Shown in pieces: positions 1 through 8,221 of a stretch of 64,000 nt of DNA. Origin of the DNA: RDXT01 sp033765305 (GTDB taxonomy: Bacteria; Bacteroidota; Bacteroidia; J057); assembly GCA_033765305.1 (NCBI GenBank), contig JANRID010000010.1, forward strand, positions 62,001 to 126,000. Direction: 5' to 3'. The notes under the pieces are model-generated. The model was given only the letters and a program-made list of their open reading frames with translations. It ran no database searches and was not told the DNA's origin. A program made the position numbers and the translations under genes. Position 1 is the stretch's first letter. Each line of letters begins with the position of its first letter.

Positions 1-989
1 ACGGGGTTGAGGTACTGGAGCTCGAATCCGCGGCGGCCGTTGGGCAGCAGGGGCTGATAAATGACCGATTCAAAGAGGCCGATGGCGACTGCGGGGACCG
101 GGTAGTAGTTGAGCTGGTGGAATACGCCGTATTTGCGGGGGTGTGTGCCCTCGGTATCGCCCTTGCCCGGGATAAAGTCGATCATCTGGGTGAAATGGTT
201 CACGTATTCGAGCTTCCAGATGCGGGTGGTGAGGTTGAGCATCAGGTGATCGGGGGCGTGGTCGGAGAGCAGGAGGCTCTGGCGGCCGTTGCCCCAGAAG
301 ACGCGGTCCTTGCCGAACTTGATCCGGATGGCGCGGTTGGGGGTGTAGGTGAGGTAGGCGCGGGAGCCGAGGTAGTCGAGGGCATTTTCGGTGCCGAAGG
401 GCTTGACGAAGGCTTCGCCGAAGAGCTGCTTGCCGGTGCGGTACTGCTCGTAGATAAACTGGGGGAGGCGGCTGATATTTTCGGTGACTTCGGTGTAGAA
501 GCCGATGCGGTCCAGGAGGCTGCCGCGGATCACGGCGCCGCGGGTGTTGGCGTAGAGGGGCAGGGAGGGCCGGGCGGCGAAGGGGAAGGTATTGGCATCG
601 AGGCCGCCGGCGAAGTGCAGGACGGGGTCGATGATCAGGCGCAGGCCGGGCTTCTGGAGGGTGTAGAGGTTGCGCCGGTTGCGGTAGAAGGTGCGGAACA
701 CGCCGCGGCCCTGCTGGCTGAAGGCGAGGCTGTCGTCGGCGAGGAGGCGCATGCGCTGGTGCAGGGCGCGCTCGGCGGGCCCCATGCGGCTGGTGTCGGT
801 GCGGGCGAAGACCGCCTGGAGGGTTTCGAGGCCGTAGGGCCTGAGGCTGGTGTAGACGATGCCGCCGGTGCGCCCCTGGATGTCCAGCCGGTCGATGTAG
901 GGGTACAGATCGTGGTTGAGCAGCAGGTCCGTATGCTGGGCGGCGGCGGTGCCGAAGCTGAGGCAGGCGAGAAGGAGCAGGCGGCGCAT
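1..989 (-). CDS. Wzi/RemB-like outer-membrane protein (partial, C-terminus outside window)
   Basis: The first 329 codons are visible and the 3' end runs off the left edge. The protein opens with a clear signal peptide (MRRLLLLACLSFGTAAAQ). It continues with alternating, aromatic-rich segments typical of a beta-barrel. The stretch reading FGKDRVFWGNGRQSLLLSD matches the conserved block of the capsule-assembly Wzi family and of the Bacteroidota gliding protein RemB, where a G-RSLLLSD motif is characteristic. An outer-membrane role in exopolysaccharide attachment or gliding is inferred from family only. The ATG lies inside the left copy of a 95-bp direct repeat, so the upstream leader has been duplicated. 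The family call is moderately sure; the precise function is not known. Confidence 0.7.
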   Translation of the reverse strand, partial: MRRLLLLACLSFGTAAAQHTDLLLNHDLYPYIDRLDIQGRTGGIVYTSLRPYGLETLQAVFARTDTSRMGPAERALHQRMRLLADDSLAFSQQGRGVFRTFYRNRRNLYTLQKPGLRLIIDPVLHFAGGLDANTFPFAARPSLPLYANTRGAVIRGSLLDRIGFYTEVTENISRLPQFIYEQYRTGKQLFGEAFVKPFGTENALDYLGSRAYLTYTPNRAIRIKFGKDRVFWGNGRQSLLLSDHAPDHLMLNLTTRIWKLEYVNHFTQMIDFIPGKGDTEGTHPRKYGVFHQLNYYPVPAVAIGLFESVIYQPLLPNGRRGFELQYLNP

Positions 990-1079
990 GGGGCAGGATT
1001 GGCGGAATGGGCGGGCGGAGGGCGCAGCCCGGAGCAAATACGCAAAAAATCGCCAGAAGCCGGAGCGCTCAATACGGCG
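985..1079. repeat. 95-bp perfect direct repeat, left copy
   Basis: This 95-base stretch recurs without mismatch at 3357-3451, in the same orientation and 2,372 bp away. On the minus strand it runs from just before the end of one gene's coding sequence (…CCGTATTGA) to the first codon and a half of the Wzi/RemB-like gene (ATGCG). In this copy the ATG is the real start codon of the Wzi-like gene, while the stop codon belongs to no gene. The two copies bracket the M15-like gene. Confidence 0.95.
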
Positions 1080-1140
1080 CAGGTCCGGTGTCTTCGATGC
1101 GGGGAAGGGGGCTGCGCTGTTTGCCCGGCGTCATCCTGGG

Positions 1141-3039
1141 TTATTTTTTCCTGGATTTTTTGGCCTTTTTCCCCAGCCAGCGGATCTGGATGGCCGTTTT
1201 TTGATTTTCGTCCGGGACATTGATGCTGTCCACACCCCTGGTCAGTTCAAGATGCATTGCATCTGTTTCACCCCAGAAGGCGCCCATGGCGAAGCCATTT
1301 TCGATCATGCCTTTCATGAAGTCCAGGTCAAAGCCTTTGTCATTGGGGGTGAAGTAGCCCTGGTCCAGCACCTGGGCAAAAGACAGGGGTTCCTTCCCTA
1401 CTTCCTGCTTCATCTTGAGCGTTGGAGGGGGCTGTGTTTCGCCGCGTTTAGGTTTCGGCGCTTTCTTGACGGTATAAGTGCCCAGGAGATGTCCGAGATC
1501 GGTAGCCAGTTCTGTTTGCAAGCTCTCGTAGGCGTCGATTTCCCGCTGCAGTTTGTCCATATCTCCCGAAAAGCCCCCCTCAACTTTCGTGACTGCACCG
1601 GCTGCTGTTTTTTTGCGCTTGCCAAGCGTGCGCGCGTCTGTTTGAAGCTGCGACTTGGAGGCCGTTTTGGCAGCTTTCTCGGCTTGCAGCCGTTTGAGCT
1701 CGCTCCGGTCTTCGGGGGTTTTAGATTTTTGGGCCTTCAGCGCTGTGATTTTCCCTTTCAGTGCCTGGATTTCAGCCTCTGCAGCTGCGATTTGTTGACC
1801 AGTCTGCTCGATCTCTTTGGCCAGCTGATCCAGGGCAGCTATTTTTTCCGCGACGGCAGCCTGCTTCTCAACTTCTTTGCCTGCCAGGCGGGCTTTCAAG
1901 GTGCCCATATGCGCCTGGATGCTGTCATGCCAGGGCTTGATCAGGGTCTGGACCTTGGGCATCAGCGCGTTGGCCTGCGCTTCCAGCTCCGCTTTTTTCT
2001 CCGGGTCTTTTTCCTTGCTTTTCTGGTATTGCAGCTCAAAATACTGCTGCTGAATCGCTTTGAGCTGCGTTGCGCCGTCGGCGCCCAGGCTCTCGCCGAA
2101 CGATTCAGAGGCTTTGGCCACCCGATGATACTCCTGTTCAAACCGGGTCATGAAGCGCTGTTTTTCATCCGGGTCAGCCGTGCCTGCCTCTATTTTTTTG
2201 ATCATGCTGCGGTGCTCGCCATATCCGCCCATGTTGAGATATGCGGGCCCGCCGCTGTCCTTTGACGCATACAGGTTGACCAGCGCGTTCATGTGCTTGT
2301 CGTTCAGGTGCACATTGGTCGTAGCAAAATAATCTACCGCGTATCCCATAGCGTGGGCCATCATGCCCCGGCCTTTGATATCCGCGGGGTCATACCGCCC
2401 CCGGATGGCAAATGCTACTGTGGTGGAGGGCATCTTGGGCACAAGCTTATTCACTTTTTCCAGTTGGGCCGCAGCCGATTCGTGCAGATACACTTCGCCA
2501 GGCACGGCAGCTTTCCGGATGCTGCTGAAATGCGCACGCGCCTGCTCGATGCCGCCCAGGTACATGGAGGTATAATCCAGGAACTTTGCCCGTTGCAGCC
2601 CATCGGTGGGCATGCCAAATTCATCCAAAGAGGTAACGGGAAATCCGCTGAATATGGCGTTGGCGAACTGAGCCAGTTCTGCCTGAATCTTGGGAAGCCA
2701 TTCGTCCTGCACGGCTTTGCTCGGCTCCTCCCGGATGGCTGAAAGTTTATCGAGGGCTTCGCTTAAGCTGGCGGATGGCACATACGCCGGGACCGTACTG
2801 CCAGCAGGTTCGGGAGCAGCGGGTTCGGGAGCAGCAGGCTCCCGCTGCACGGTGCTCTCGGGCCGGGGCTGCCATTTGCCCTGAACAGGTGCCGCATTCA
2901 ACACGAAAGGGGGCGGAGAAATAGCGGATTTCGGCGTGAGGGAGGCCGGCTGCTGGCTTGAGCCTTGCTGGTGTTGGCTGACTGGTTCCGCGCTTGCGCT
3001 GCTGAGGGCGGTTTGCCGAGGGGAGATGCGCGTCCTCAT
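1141..3039 (-). CDS. M15-peptidase-like protein with long coiled-coil insertion
   Basis: A 632-aa protein from the ATG at 3039; an in-frame TTG at 3099 is possible, but a promoter-like element sits just upstream of 3062. Residues 1-80 are low-complexity (Ser/Gln/Pro) with no signal peptide. A segment around 226-236 reads MMAHAMGYAVD, resembling the H-x-x-G-x-A-x-D zinc motif of M15 D-Ala-D-Ala peptidases (H229, D236). A matching terminal motif, DAMHLEL (H596), lies about 360 residues later. Between them, roughly residues 310-520 are Lys/Glu/Ala/Gln-rich heptads, predicted coiled coil. The C-terminus is strongly basic. M15 domains normally have their ligands within about 60-100 residues, so this would be a split domain. 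The gene lies between two 95-bp direct repeats. A secreted or eCIS-type toxin is possible but unproven; the M15 assignment rests on two short motifs. Confidence 0.5.
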   Translation of the reverse strand: MRTRISPRQTALSSASAEPVSQHQQGSSQQPASLTPKSAISPPPFVLNAAPVQGKWQPRPESTVQREPAAPEPAAPEPAGSTVPAYVPSASLSEALDKLSAIREEPSKAVQDEWLPKIQAELAQFANAIFSGFPVTSLDEFGMPTDGLQRAKFLDYTSMYLGGIEQARAHFSSIRKAAVPGEVYLHESAAAQLEKVNKLVPKMPSTTVAFAIRGRYDPADIKGRGMMAHAMGYAVDYFATTNVHLNDKHMNALVNLYASKDSGGPAYLNMGGYGEHRSMIKKIEAGTADPDEKQRFMTRFEQEYHRVAKASESFGESLGADGATQLKAIQQQYFELQYQKSKEKDPEKKAELEAQANALMPKVQTLIKPWHDSIQAHMGTLKARLAGKEVEKQAAVAEKIAALDQLAKEIEQTGQQIAAAEAEIQALKGKITALKAQKSKTPEDRSELKRLQAEKAAKTASKSQLQTDARTLGKRKKTAAGAVTKVEGGFSGDMDKLQREIDAYESLQTELATDLGHLLGTYTVKKAPKPKRGETQPPPTLKMKQEVGKEPLSFAQVLDQGYFTPNDKGFDLDFMKGMIENGFAMGAFWGETDAMHLELTRGVDSINVPDENQKTAIQIRWLGKKAKKSRKK

Positions 3040-3068
3040 GAGCTGCTGGATGAAGCGGGGGTAGGTCG

Positions 3069-3100
3069 TAAAAGTAAACCTTTTATAGGGGCGAAACAAA
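3069..3100 (-). promoter_or_regulatory. Candidate Bacteroidota promoter for the M15-like gene
   Basis: On the minus strand TTTG (3097-3100) is followed after 20 bases by TACTTTTA (3069-3076), one mismatch from the Bacteroidota -7 element TAnnTTTG at the usual spacing. Transcription would start near 3062, leaving a leader of about 22 bases before the ATG at 3039. The region is clearly AT-richer than its surroundings. Confidence 0.4.
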
Positions 3101-3356
3101 TTTCGATGTTCCAGATCAGGACTTATGAAAACGGTTGATTGTTAATGTTTTACAAACGGTTCTGCGGAACTGCACGGCACTTTGGGCGCTATGGGCCATT
3201 CTCCATGGCATATTTTCCGTCTGGTATCGGCTCTGCGTCAGGTTGTTGAGCAGGGCGGTTTGTGTGCGGTGCTGAACAGCAGGCAGCGCGCTCCTGATAT
3301 GCACGCGGGCCTGCTGTGGCCGGCTGCCTGTGCTGACTCGTCGCCTCATGCCTTTC
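3101..3356. other. Intergenic stretch inside the repeat-bounded segment
   Basis: No convincing gene is seen here. An 81-codon minus-strand frame (3116-3361) begins at the ATG duplicated in the right repeat copy, but its composition is basic and unlike any family recognised. It may be a by-product of the duplication. Confidence 0.5.
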
Positions 3357-3451
3357 CGCATGGGGCAGGATTGGCGGAATGGGCGGGCGGAGGGCGCAGC
3401 CCGGAGCAAATACGCAAAAAATCGCCAGAAGCCGGAGCGCTCAATACGGCG
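3357..3451. repeat. 95-bp perfect direct repeat, right copy
   Basis: Identical to 985-1079. In this copy the TGA at 3441-3443 is the real stop codon of the upstream gene (3441-3890), whereas the ATG at 3359-3361 leads only into an unrecognised frame. Collapsing the two copies into one would join that gene to the Wzi-like gene with about 80 bases between them and damage neither. Confidence 0.95.
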
Positions 3452-3890
3452 GGAGCTGGTCTTCGAGTGCCAGGCAGGCATCGATGACGGCAGTCAGGTC
3501 GAGCGGCTCGCGGCCGGGCACCGGCGGATGGCCCATGCCCATCCGGGTAAAGCGCGGCGCGGCGGGGGCAAAGAAATACAAACCCTTGTGAATCAGGGGT
3601 TCTGTTTCAGGGAAAGGATGAAAATTCAGGCGGGTCTGCCGGAGCCCTGCGGGCGCAGGGCCGGCATCTTCGAGGCGGAGGAAGCGGAAGGTGAAGGCCC
3701 CGGGTTCTGCCCCGTGGAAGGGGCCGCCCGGCTGGACGCCGGTGAAGAGGACGAAGAACTGCACGTAATACATCAGATCGAAGCTTCCGCCGAGCAGCAG
3801 TTTCCGCTTGCGGCTGAGCAGCACCTCGAAATCCAGTTCGAGGGTCTCGCAGAGGCGGTTGATGCGGGCCATGCGCTGTATGTGGTCCAT
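3441..3890 (-). CDS. Hypothetical protein, partner of GyrI-like gene
   Basis: A 149-aa protein, start taken as the ATG at 3890, five bases after the stop of the upstream GyrI-like gene, which suggests translational coupling. A longer frame exists upstream but would overlap the neighbour. The sequence is globular, with no signal peptide or membrane segment: a hydrophobic strand near SFDLMYYVQFFVLF and a Pro/Gly-rich C-terminal half. I do not recognise the family. Its stop codon lies inside the right 95-bp repeat copy. Confidence 0.6.
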   Translation of the reverse strand: MDHIQRMARINRLCETLELDFEVLLSRKRKLLLGGSFDLMYYVQFFVLFTGVQPGGPFHGAEPGAFTFRFLRLEDAGPAPAGLRQTRLNFHPFPETEPLIHKGLYFFAPAAPRFTRMGMGHPPVPGREPLDLTAVIDACLALEDQLPPY

Positions 3891-3895
3891 GCGGG

Positions 3896-4390
3896 TCAGG
3901 GAATCGGGACGACGGGAATCCAGACCTGCTCGGTGGCATCGGCCGCGTCGGGCCGGTAGCCAGGGCCGAGCACTTCGTAATGCGGGCGCGCATCTGCGGC
4001 GTAGCCGGAGGCCGGCAGCCATTCCCCGAAGAAATAGGCCGCAGTCTGGTAGAATCCGCTGGCAGGCCCCTGATAGGTGAAGCCTGCGTACAGCCCGCCG
4101 GGCAGGCTCAGCAGCTCCATGCCTTCGGGCAGCGGCTCCTGCGCCAGGACCGCCACGGCCGCCCAGGTCTCCAGTTCCGCCTCCATATCAGGGCTTCCGA
4201 AGGAATAGCCCGGCTCATAGATGCGCACCGAGTAGCGGTTCGCATCCGCCCGGCGGGGGATTTCGGCTGCACGGGGCATGAAGCCGCGCCAGAGCTGGGC
4301 CTGCCGGGGGTCGTAGAGGCGGAGGCGCATGCGCATCCCGGCCAGCAGCAGGGGCGGAAGGGTATGGATGGAAGGAAATACAGGCGGCAT
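3896..4390 (-). CDS. GyrI-like / AraC effector-binding domain protein
   Basis: A 164-aa cytoplasmic protein. The segment ELETWAAVAV, the motif GLYAGFTYQG, the block FFGEWLPASGY and the ending EVWIPV-type strand (EQVWIPVVPI) follow the plan of the GyrI-like small-molecule-binding (SOUL/BmrR C-terminal) fold. Such stand-alone domains bind drugs or metabolites, and some are hydrolases. First gene of a two-gene unit. TATCTTTA on the minus strand (4422-4429) is a possible -7 element upstream. The ligand is unknown. Confidence 0.7.
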   Translation of the reverse strand: MPPVFPSIHTLPPLLLAGMRMRLRLYDPRQAQLWRGFMPRAAEIPRRADANRYSVRIYEPGYSFGSPDMEAELETWAAVAVLAQEPLPEGMELLSLPGGLYAGFTYQGPASGFYQTAAYFFGEWLPASGYAADARPHYEVLGPGYRPDAADATEQVWIPVVPIP

Positions 4391-4638
4391 GCGGGATCAG
4401 ATGGGGGTTGCAGCTGCAGCGTAAAGATACATGAAATGCCGCAGCTGCACAGGGCAGTGCGGATCAGCGTGCGGGTCTGGCAGCGGAGGCAGGTGCGTCA
4501 CGGGCGGGAGGGGATCTTGCTGGGTGCTTGCAGCGAAGGCAGGCAGACTGCGCGCCGCAGGCAACACTGGGCGGGAGGCGGTGCGGATGTGTATGGCGCA
4601 TCTCCCCCGGTCAGCGGAAATTTCAGTATCTTTATGCC

Positions 4639-6356
4639 ATGGTCAAGCTGCCTTACGGACGCGCCGATTTTGCCTCCCTGATCCGGGACGGCTATTATTA
4701 CGTGGACCGTACCGGGTATATCCCGCTCCTCGAAGCGCTGGGCGAATCATACCAGATCTTCCTGCGCCCGCGGCGCTTCGGCAAGAGCCTCTGGCTCTCG
4801 ACGCTGGCGCACTACTACGGGCGCGAGCATGCGGGGCATTCACAGAACTCTTCGGCCATCTGGCCGCCGGGCAGCAGCCGTCGCCCCTGGCCGGCAGTTA
4901 CCTTGTGCTCCAGTTTGATTTCAGCGGCATCGATACCCAGCAGCGGGATACGACGTACACGGGGTTTCTGAACAAAGTCCAGTCAGGCATCCGCCTGTGC
5001 ATGGGCCGCTACCCGGAGCTTATCCCCGGGCAGGAGGCGGACCTGCTGCTGCGGCAGGAGTCGCCTGACGGGATGCTGCTCGCCTTTCTGAGCAGCGTTG
5101 CCCGGCAGCCGCAGAAGATCTGCCTGCTGATCGACGAGTACGACCATTTTACGAACGAACTCATCAGCTTCGACCTGGACTACTTCCAGGAGATCGTGAG
5201 CCGCAACGGCTGGGTGCGGAAGTTTTACGAAATTGTCAAGCAGTTCACCGGGCTGGGCACGGTGGACCGGATTTTCATGACCGGCGTTTCGCCGGTGACG
5301 CTAGACAGCCTGACCTCGGGATTCAACATCGGAGCCAACCTGACCATGGACCCCGGCCTGCACGGGCTGATGGGGTTTTCGGCGGAAGAAACCGAAACCC
5401 TGCTGCTGGCTGCCGGTATCGGGCCTGAGCAGATTGAAGCGGTCATGACGGATGTGCGCCGCTGGTATAACGGCTACGCATTCAGCGCCGAGGGACAGCA
5501 GCCCCGCATGTACAACCCGGACATGGTGCTGTATTTTGCCAAGGAATACCAGAAGCGGCAGGGGTATCCGCCCCAGATGCTGGATGTGAACATCGCCTCG
5601 GACTACGGCAAGATCCGGCGGACCTTCCAGCTGGGCGGCCAGGAGCCGGGCCGCTACGAGCTGCTGCGCCGCATCCTGGCCGGGGGCAGCATCGCCAGCC
5701 CCATCACGGCGCAGTTCAGCTTCGAGCGCAGCTTCACCGACCAGGATTTCCTGAGCCTGCTCTACTACCTCGGCCTGCTGACCATCCGGGGCGCTGAGCT
5801 GGGCACGCCTCTGCTGGGCCCGCCCAACCTGGTGGTGGAAAAGCTCTACTTCGACTATTTCAGCGAGCTGATGGAGCGGCAGCTGAGCGGGCTTCCGCGC
5901 GCGCTGGCCGTACAGGACCTGGTGCGGGAGATGGCCATACACAACCGCCCGCAGCCGCTGCTGGAGCTGGCGGCCTCCACCCTGGAGCAGGCTTCCAACC
6001 GCGACCTGATCCACCTCAACGAGACGGGGATCAAGATGATCCTGATGAGCTACCTGCATGCCGCTCAGCTGTACTTTCTGCGTTCGGAGCGGGAGGCAGT
6101 GCAGGGCTATGTGGACCTGCTGCTGCTGCGCCGTCCGCCGGTGGAGACGCCCTGCCAGTTCGTATTCGAACTGAAGTACCTCAAGCGGAAGGATGCCGGG
6201 CAACTGGAGCAGGCCCTCGAAACGGGCCGGGCGCAGCTGCGGCGCTATTTCCGCGACCCGGAGCTCCAGGCCGAGCCCAACCTGCGCGCCTGGCTGGCCG
6301 TATTCGTGGGCACGGAGCTGAAAGCGGCCGAGGAAGTGCTGCCGGCGGAAGCATAA
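4639..6356 (+). pseudogene. AAA-ATPase-like / PD-(D/E)XK nuclease protein with a frameshift
   Basis: The 5' part starts at ATG 4639 (MVKLPYGRADFASLIRDGYY) and carries the family's degenerate P-loop RPRRFGKSLWLS. The rest, from the QFDFSGID motif through a C-terminal nuclease core (E-x-K in FELKY), is read in another frame. The break lies at the four-G run 4833-4836: one extra G would restore ..YYGREHAGAFTELFGHL.., the usual family spacing. The restored protein would be about 572 aa, full length for this AAA-ATPase-like/DUF1703 family. These genes are common in multiple copies in Bacteroidota and their role is unknown. Either a homopolymer sequencing error or a recent inactivating deletion; the downstream frame is intact for about 500 codons, which favours error or very recent loss. 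Confidence 0.8.
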
Positions 6357-6427
6357 GACCGGCAGGGACAGATGCCCATGCTACCCGATTTTTTCCCACC
6401 TTTGCGCCGCAAACCGATTCTACGCGC

Positions 6428-8221
6428 ATGAAGTCCTTGATAGTCCGGATCCAGGAAGCGGCCGCCGGGGCCCTGCAGGCCTGTTACCAGGTGGAGGCAG
6501 CGCCGGAGAGCCTGTCTGTGCAGGAAACCAAAAAAGAATTCCCCGGCGATTACACCCTCGTCACTTTCCCGCTCTCCCGCTACAAGCTCGGCGCGCCGGA
6601 GCAGGTGGGGCAGCGCCTGGGCGAATACCTCGCCGGGCAGGGGGATCTGGTGGCGGAGTTCAACGTCGTGAAGGGCTTCCTCAACCTCAGTCTGGCCGAA
6701 GCCGTCTGGCGCGCAGCGCTCGCCGAAATGCGGGCCGAAGGCCCGGCTTTCCTGCGCAATACCCTCGGCGCGGGCCAGACCGTCGTGGTTGAATATTGCT
6801 CCCCCAATACCAACAAGCCCCTGCACCTGGGCCACGTCCGCAACATCGTGCTCGGCGACTCGCTCACACGCATCCTCGATGCCAACGGCTTCCGCGCCGT
6901 GCCGGTCTGCCTCTTCAACGACCGCGGCACCAATATCTCCAAGTCCATGTATGCCTGGCAGCAGGCTGGCCGCCAGGATACGCCGGAGTCGGCGGGCAAA
7001 AAGGGGGATAAATTCGTGGGCGATTACTATGTGCAGTTCAAACACCTCCTGGAGGCCGAGACCGAGGCCGGCAAGGCCCTCGGCCTGAGCGAGGAGGCCG
7101 CCGAGCAGCAGGCGCCCAGCATGCAGGCCATCCGCGAGATGACCGTCCGCTGGGAACACAACGACCCGGAGATCCGCGCGCTCTGGTCGCGCATGAACGG
7201 CTGGGTCTATGCTGCCATGCAGGAGACCTTCCGCCGGCTGCACATCGAATTCGACCGCTATTACTACGAATCCGATATCTACCACCTCGGCAAGGAAACG
7301 GTGGCGGAAGGCCTGGCCCGCGGCATTTTCTACGCCAAGCCGGACGGCTCGGTCTGGATCGACCTCACCGGCGACGGCCTCGACCACAAGCTCGTGCTCC
7401 GCAGCGACGGCACCTCGGTCTATATCACCCAAGACCTCGCAGTGGCCGATGCCAAATACGAGGATTACCGCATGGACCGCTCGATTTTTGTGGTGGGAAA
7501 CGAGCAGGAATACCATTTCAAGGTGCTCTTCCTGATCCTCCAGAAACTCGGCAAGCCCTATGCCAGCCACCTCTTCCACCTGTCCTATGGCATGGTGGAG
7601 CTGCCAACCGGCAAGATGAAAACCCGCGAAGGCACCACGGTGGAGGCCGACGACCTGCTGGACGACATGATCGCCACGGCCCGCCAGTACACCTCGGAGC
7701 TGGGCAAGACGGAAGGCATGAGCGCGGAAGAATTGGAGGAACTGTACCACACCCTGGGCCTGAGCGCGCTGAAGTATTTTCTGGTGAAGGTGGACCCGAA
7801 AAAGCGCATGCTCTTCGACCCGGCTGAATCGGTGGATATCCACGGCCATACGGGCCCCTTCGTGCAGTATGCCTACACCCGCACGGCGGCCCTGCGCCGC
7901 AAGCAGGAGGAAATCGGTGTCTTTGATCCTGCGGCGCAGCCTGAAGATCCGATGCATGACCACGAGCGCAGCCTGCTGCGCCTCCTGGCCCGCTATCCGG
8001 ACACGCTCCGCGAAGCCGGCGAGCTCTACAATCCGGCGCTGGTCGCCAATTACGCCTACGAACTGGCGAAGGAATTCAACCGCTTCTACCACGGCGATAA
8101 AATCCTGCAGAGCGCCCGCCCGCTGACGAGCGCATTCCGCTACGCGCTGGCGCAGCAGACCGGCGAGGTGCTGCGCGAGGCGTTCCGGCTCCTAGGGATT
8201 GGAATGCCGGAGCGCATGTAA
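6428..8221 (+). CDS. argS: Arginyl-tRNA synthetase
   Basis: A 597-aa class I synthetase that charges tRNA-Arg in the cytoplasm. The N-terminal additional domain is present (residues 1-110), followed by YCSPNTNKPLHLGHVRN with the HIGH signature as HLGH (H133-H136). The KMSKS-equivalent is GKMKTREGT, and the C-terminal anticodon-binding domain ends GIGMPERM, typical of ArgS. Length is normal. CACCTTTG at 6397-6404 is a possible -7 element. The last 30 bases overlap the convergent glycosyltransferase gene. Confidence 0.97.
   Translation: MKSLIVRIQEAAAGALQACYQVEAAPESLSVQETKKEFPGDYTLVTFPLSRYKLGAPEQVGQRLGEYLAGQGDLVAEFNVVKGFLNLSLAEAVWRAALAEMRAEGPAFLRNTLGAGQTVVVEYCSPNTNKPLHLGHVRNIVLGDSLTRILDANGFRAVPVCLFNDRGTNISKSMYAWQQAGRQDTPESAGKKGDKFVGDYYVQFKHLLEAETEAGKALGLSEEAAEQQAPSMQAIREMTVRWEHNDPEIRALWSRMNGWVYAAMQETFRRLHIEFDRYYYESDIYHLGKETVAEGLARGIFYAKPDGSVWIDLTGDGLDHKLVLRSDGTSVYITQDLAVADAKYEDYRMDRSIFVVGNEQEYHFKVLFLILQKLGKPYASHLFHLSYGMVELPTGKMKTREGTTVEADDLLDDMIATARQYTSELGKTEGMSAEELEELYHTLGLSALKYFLVKVDPKKRMLFDPAESVDIHGHTGPFVQYAYTRTAALRRKQEEIGVFDPAAQPEDPMHDHERSLLRLLARYPDTLREAGELYNPALVANYAYELAKEFNRFYHGDKILQSARPLTSAFRYALAQQTGEVLREAFRLLGIGMPERM

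Noticed and set aside
117..1223. Plus-strand frame at the left edge
   Set aside because: The opposite strand encodes a Wzi/RemB-like protein with a signal peptide and conserved block; this frame is Gly/Ala/Glu/Val shadow sequence.
1141..3451. Classic transposon explanation of the 95-bp repeats
   Set aside because: No transposase, terminal inverted repeats or short target duplication are visible, and 95 bp is far longer than usual target-site duplications.
4639..6356. Programmed ribosomal frameshift in the AAA gene
   Set aside because: No slippery heptamer with a downstream pseudoknot is evident; a single-base loss in a G-run is simpler.
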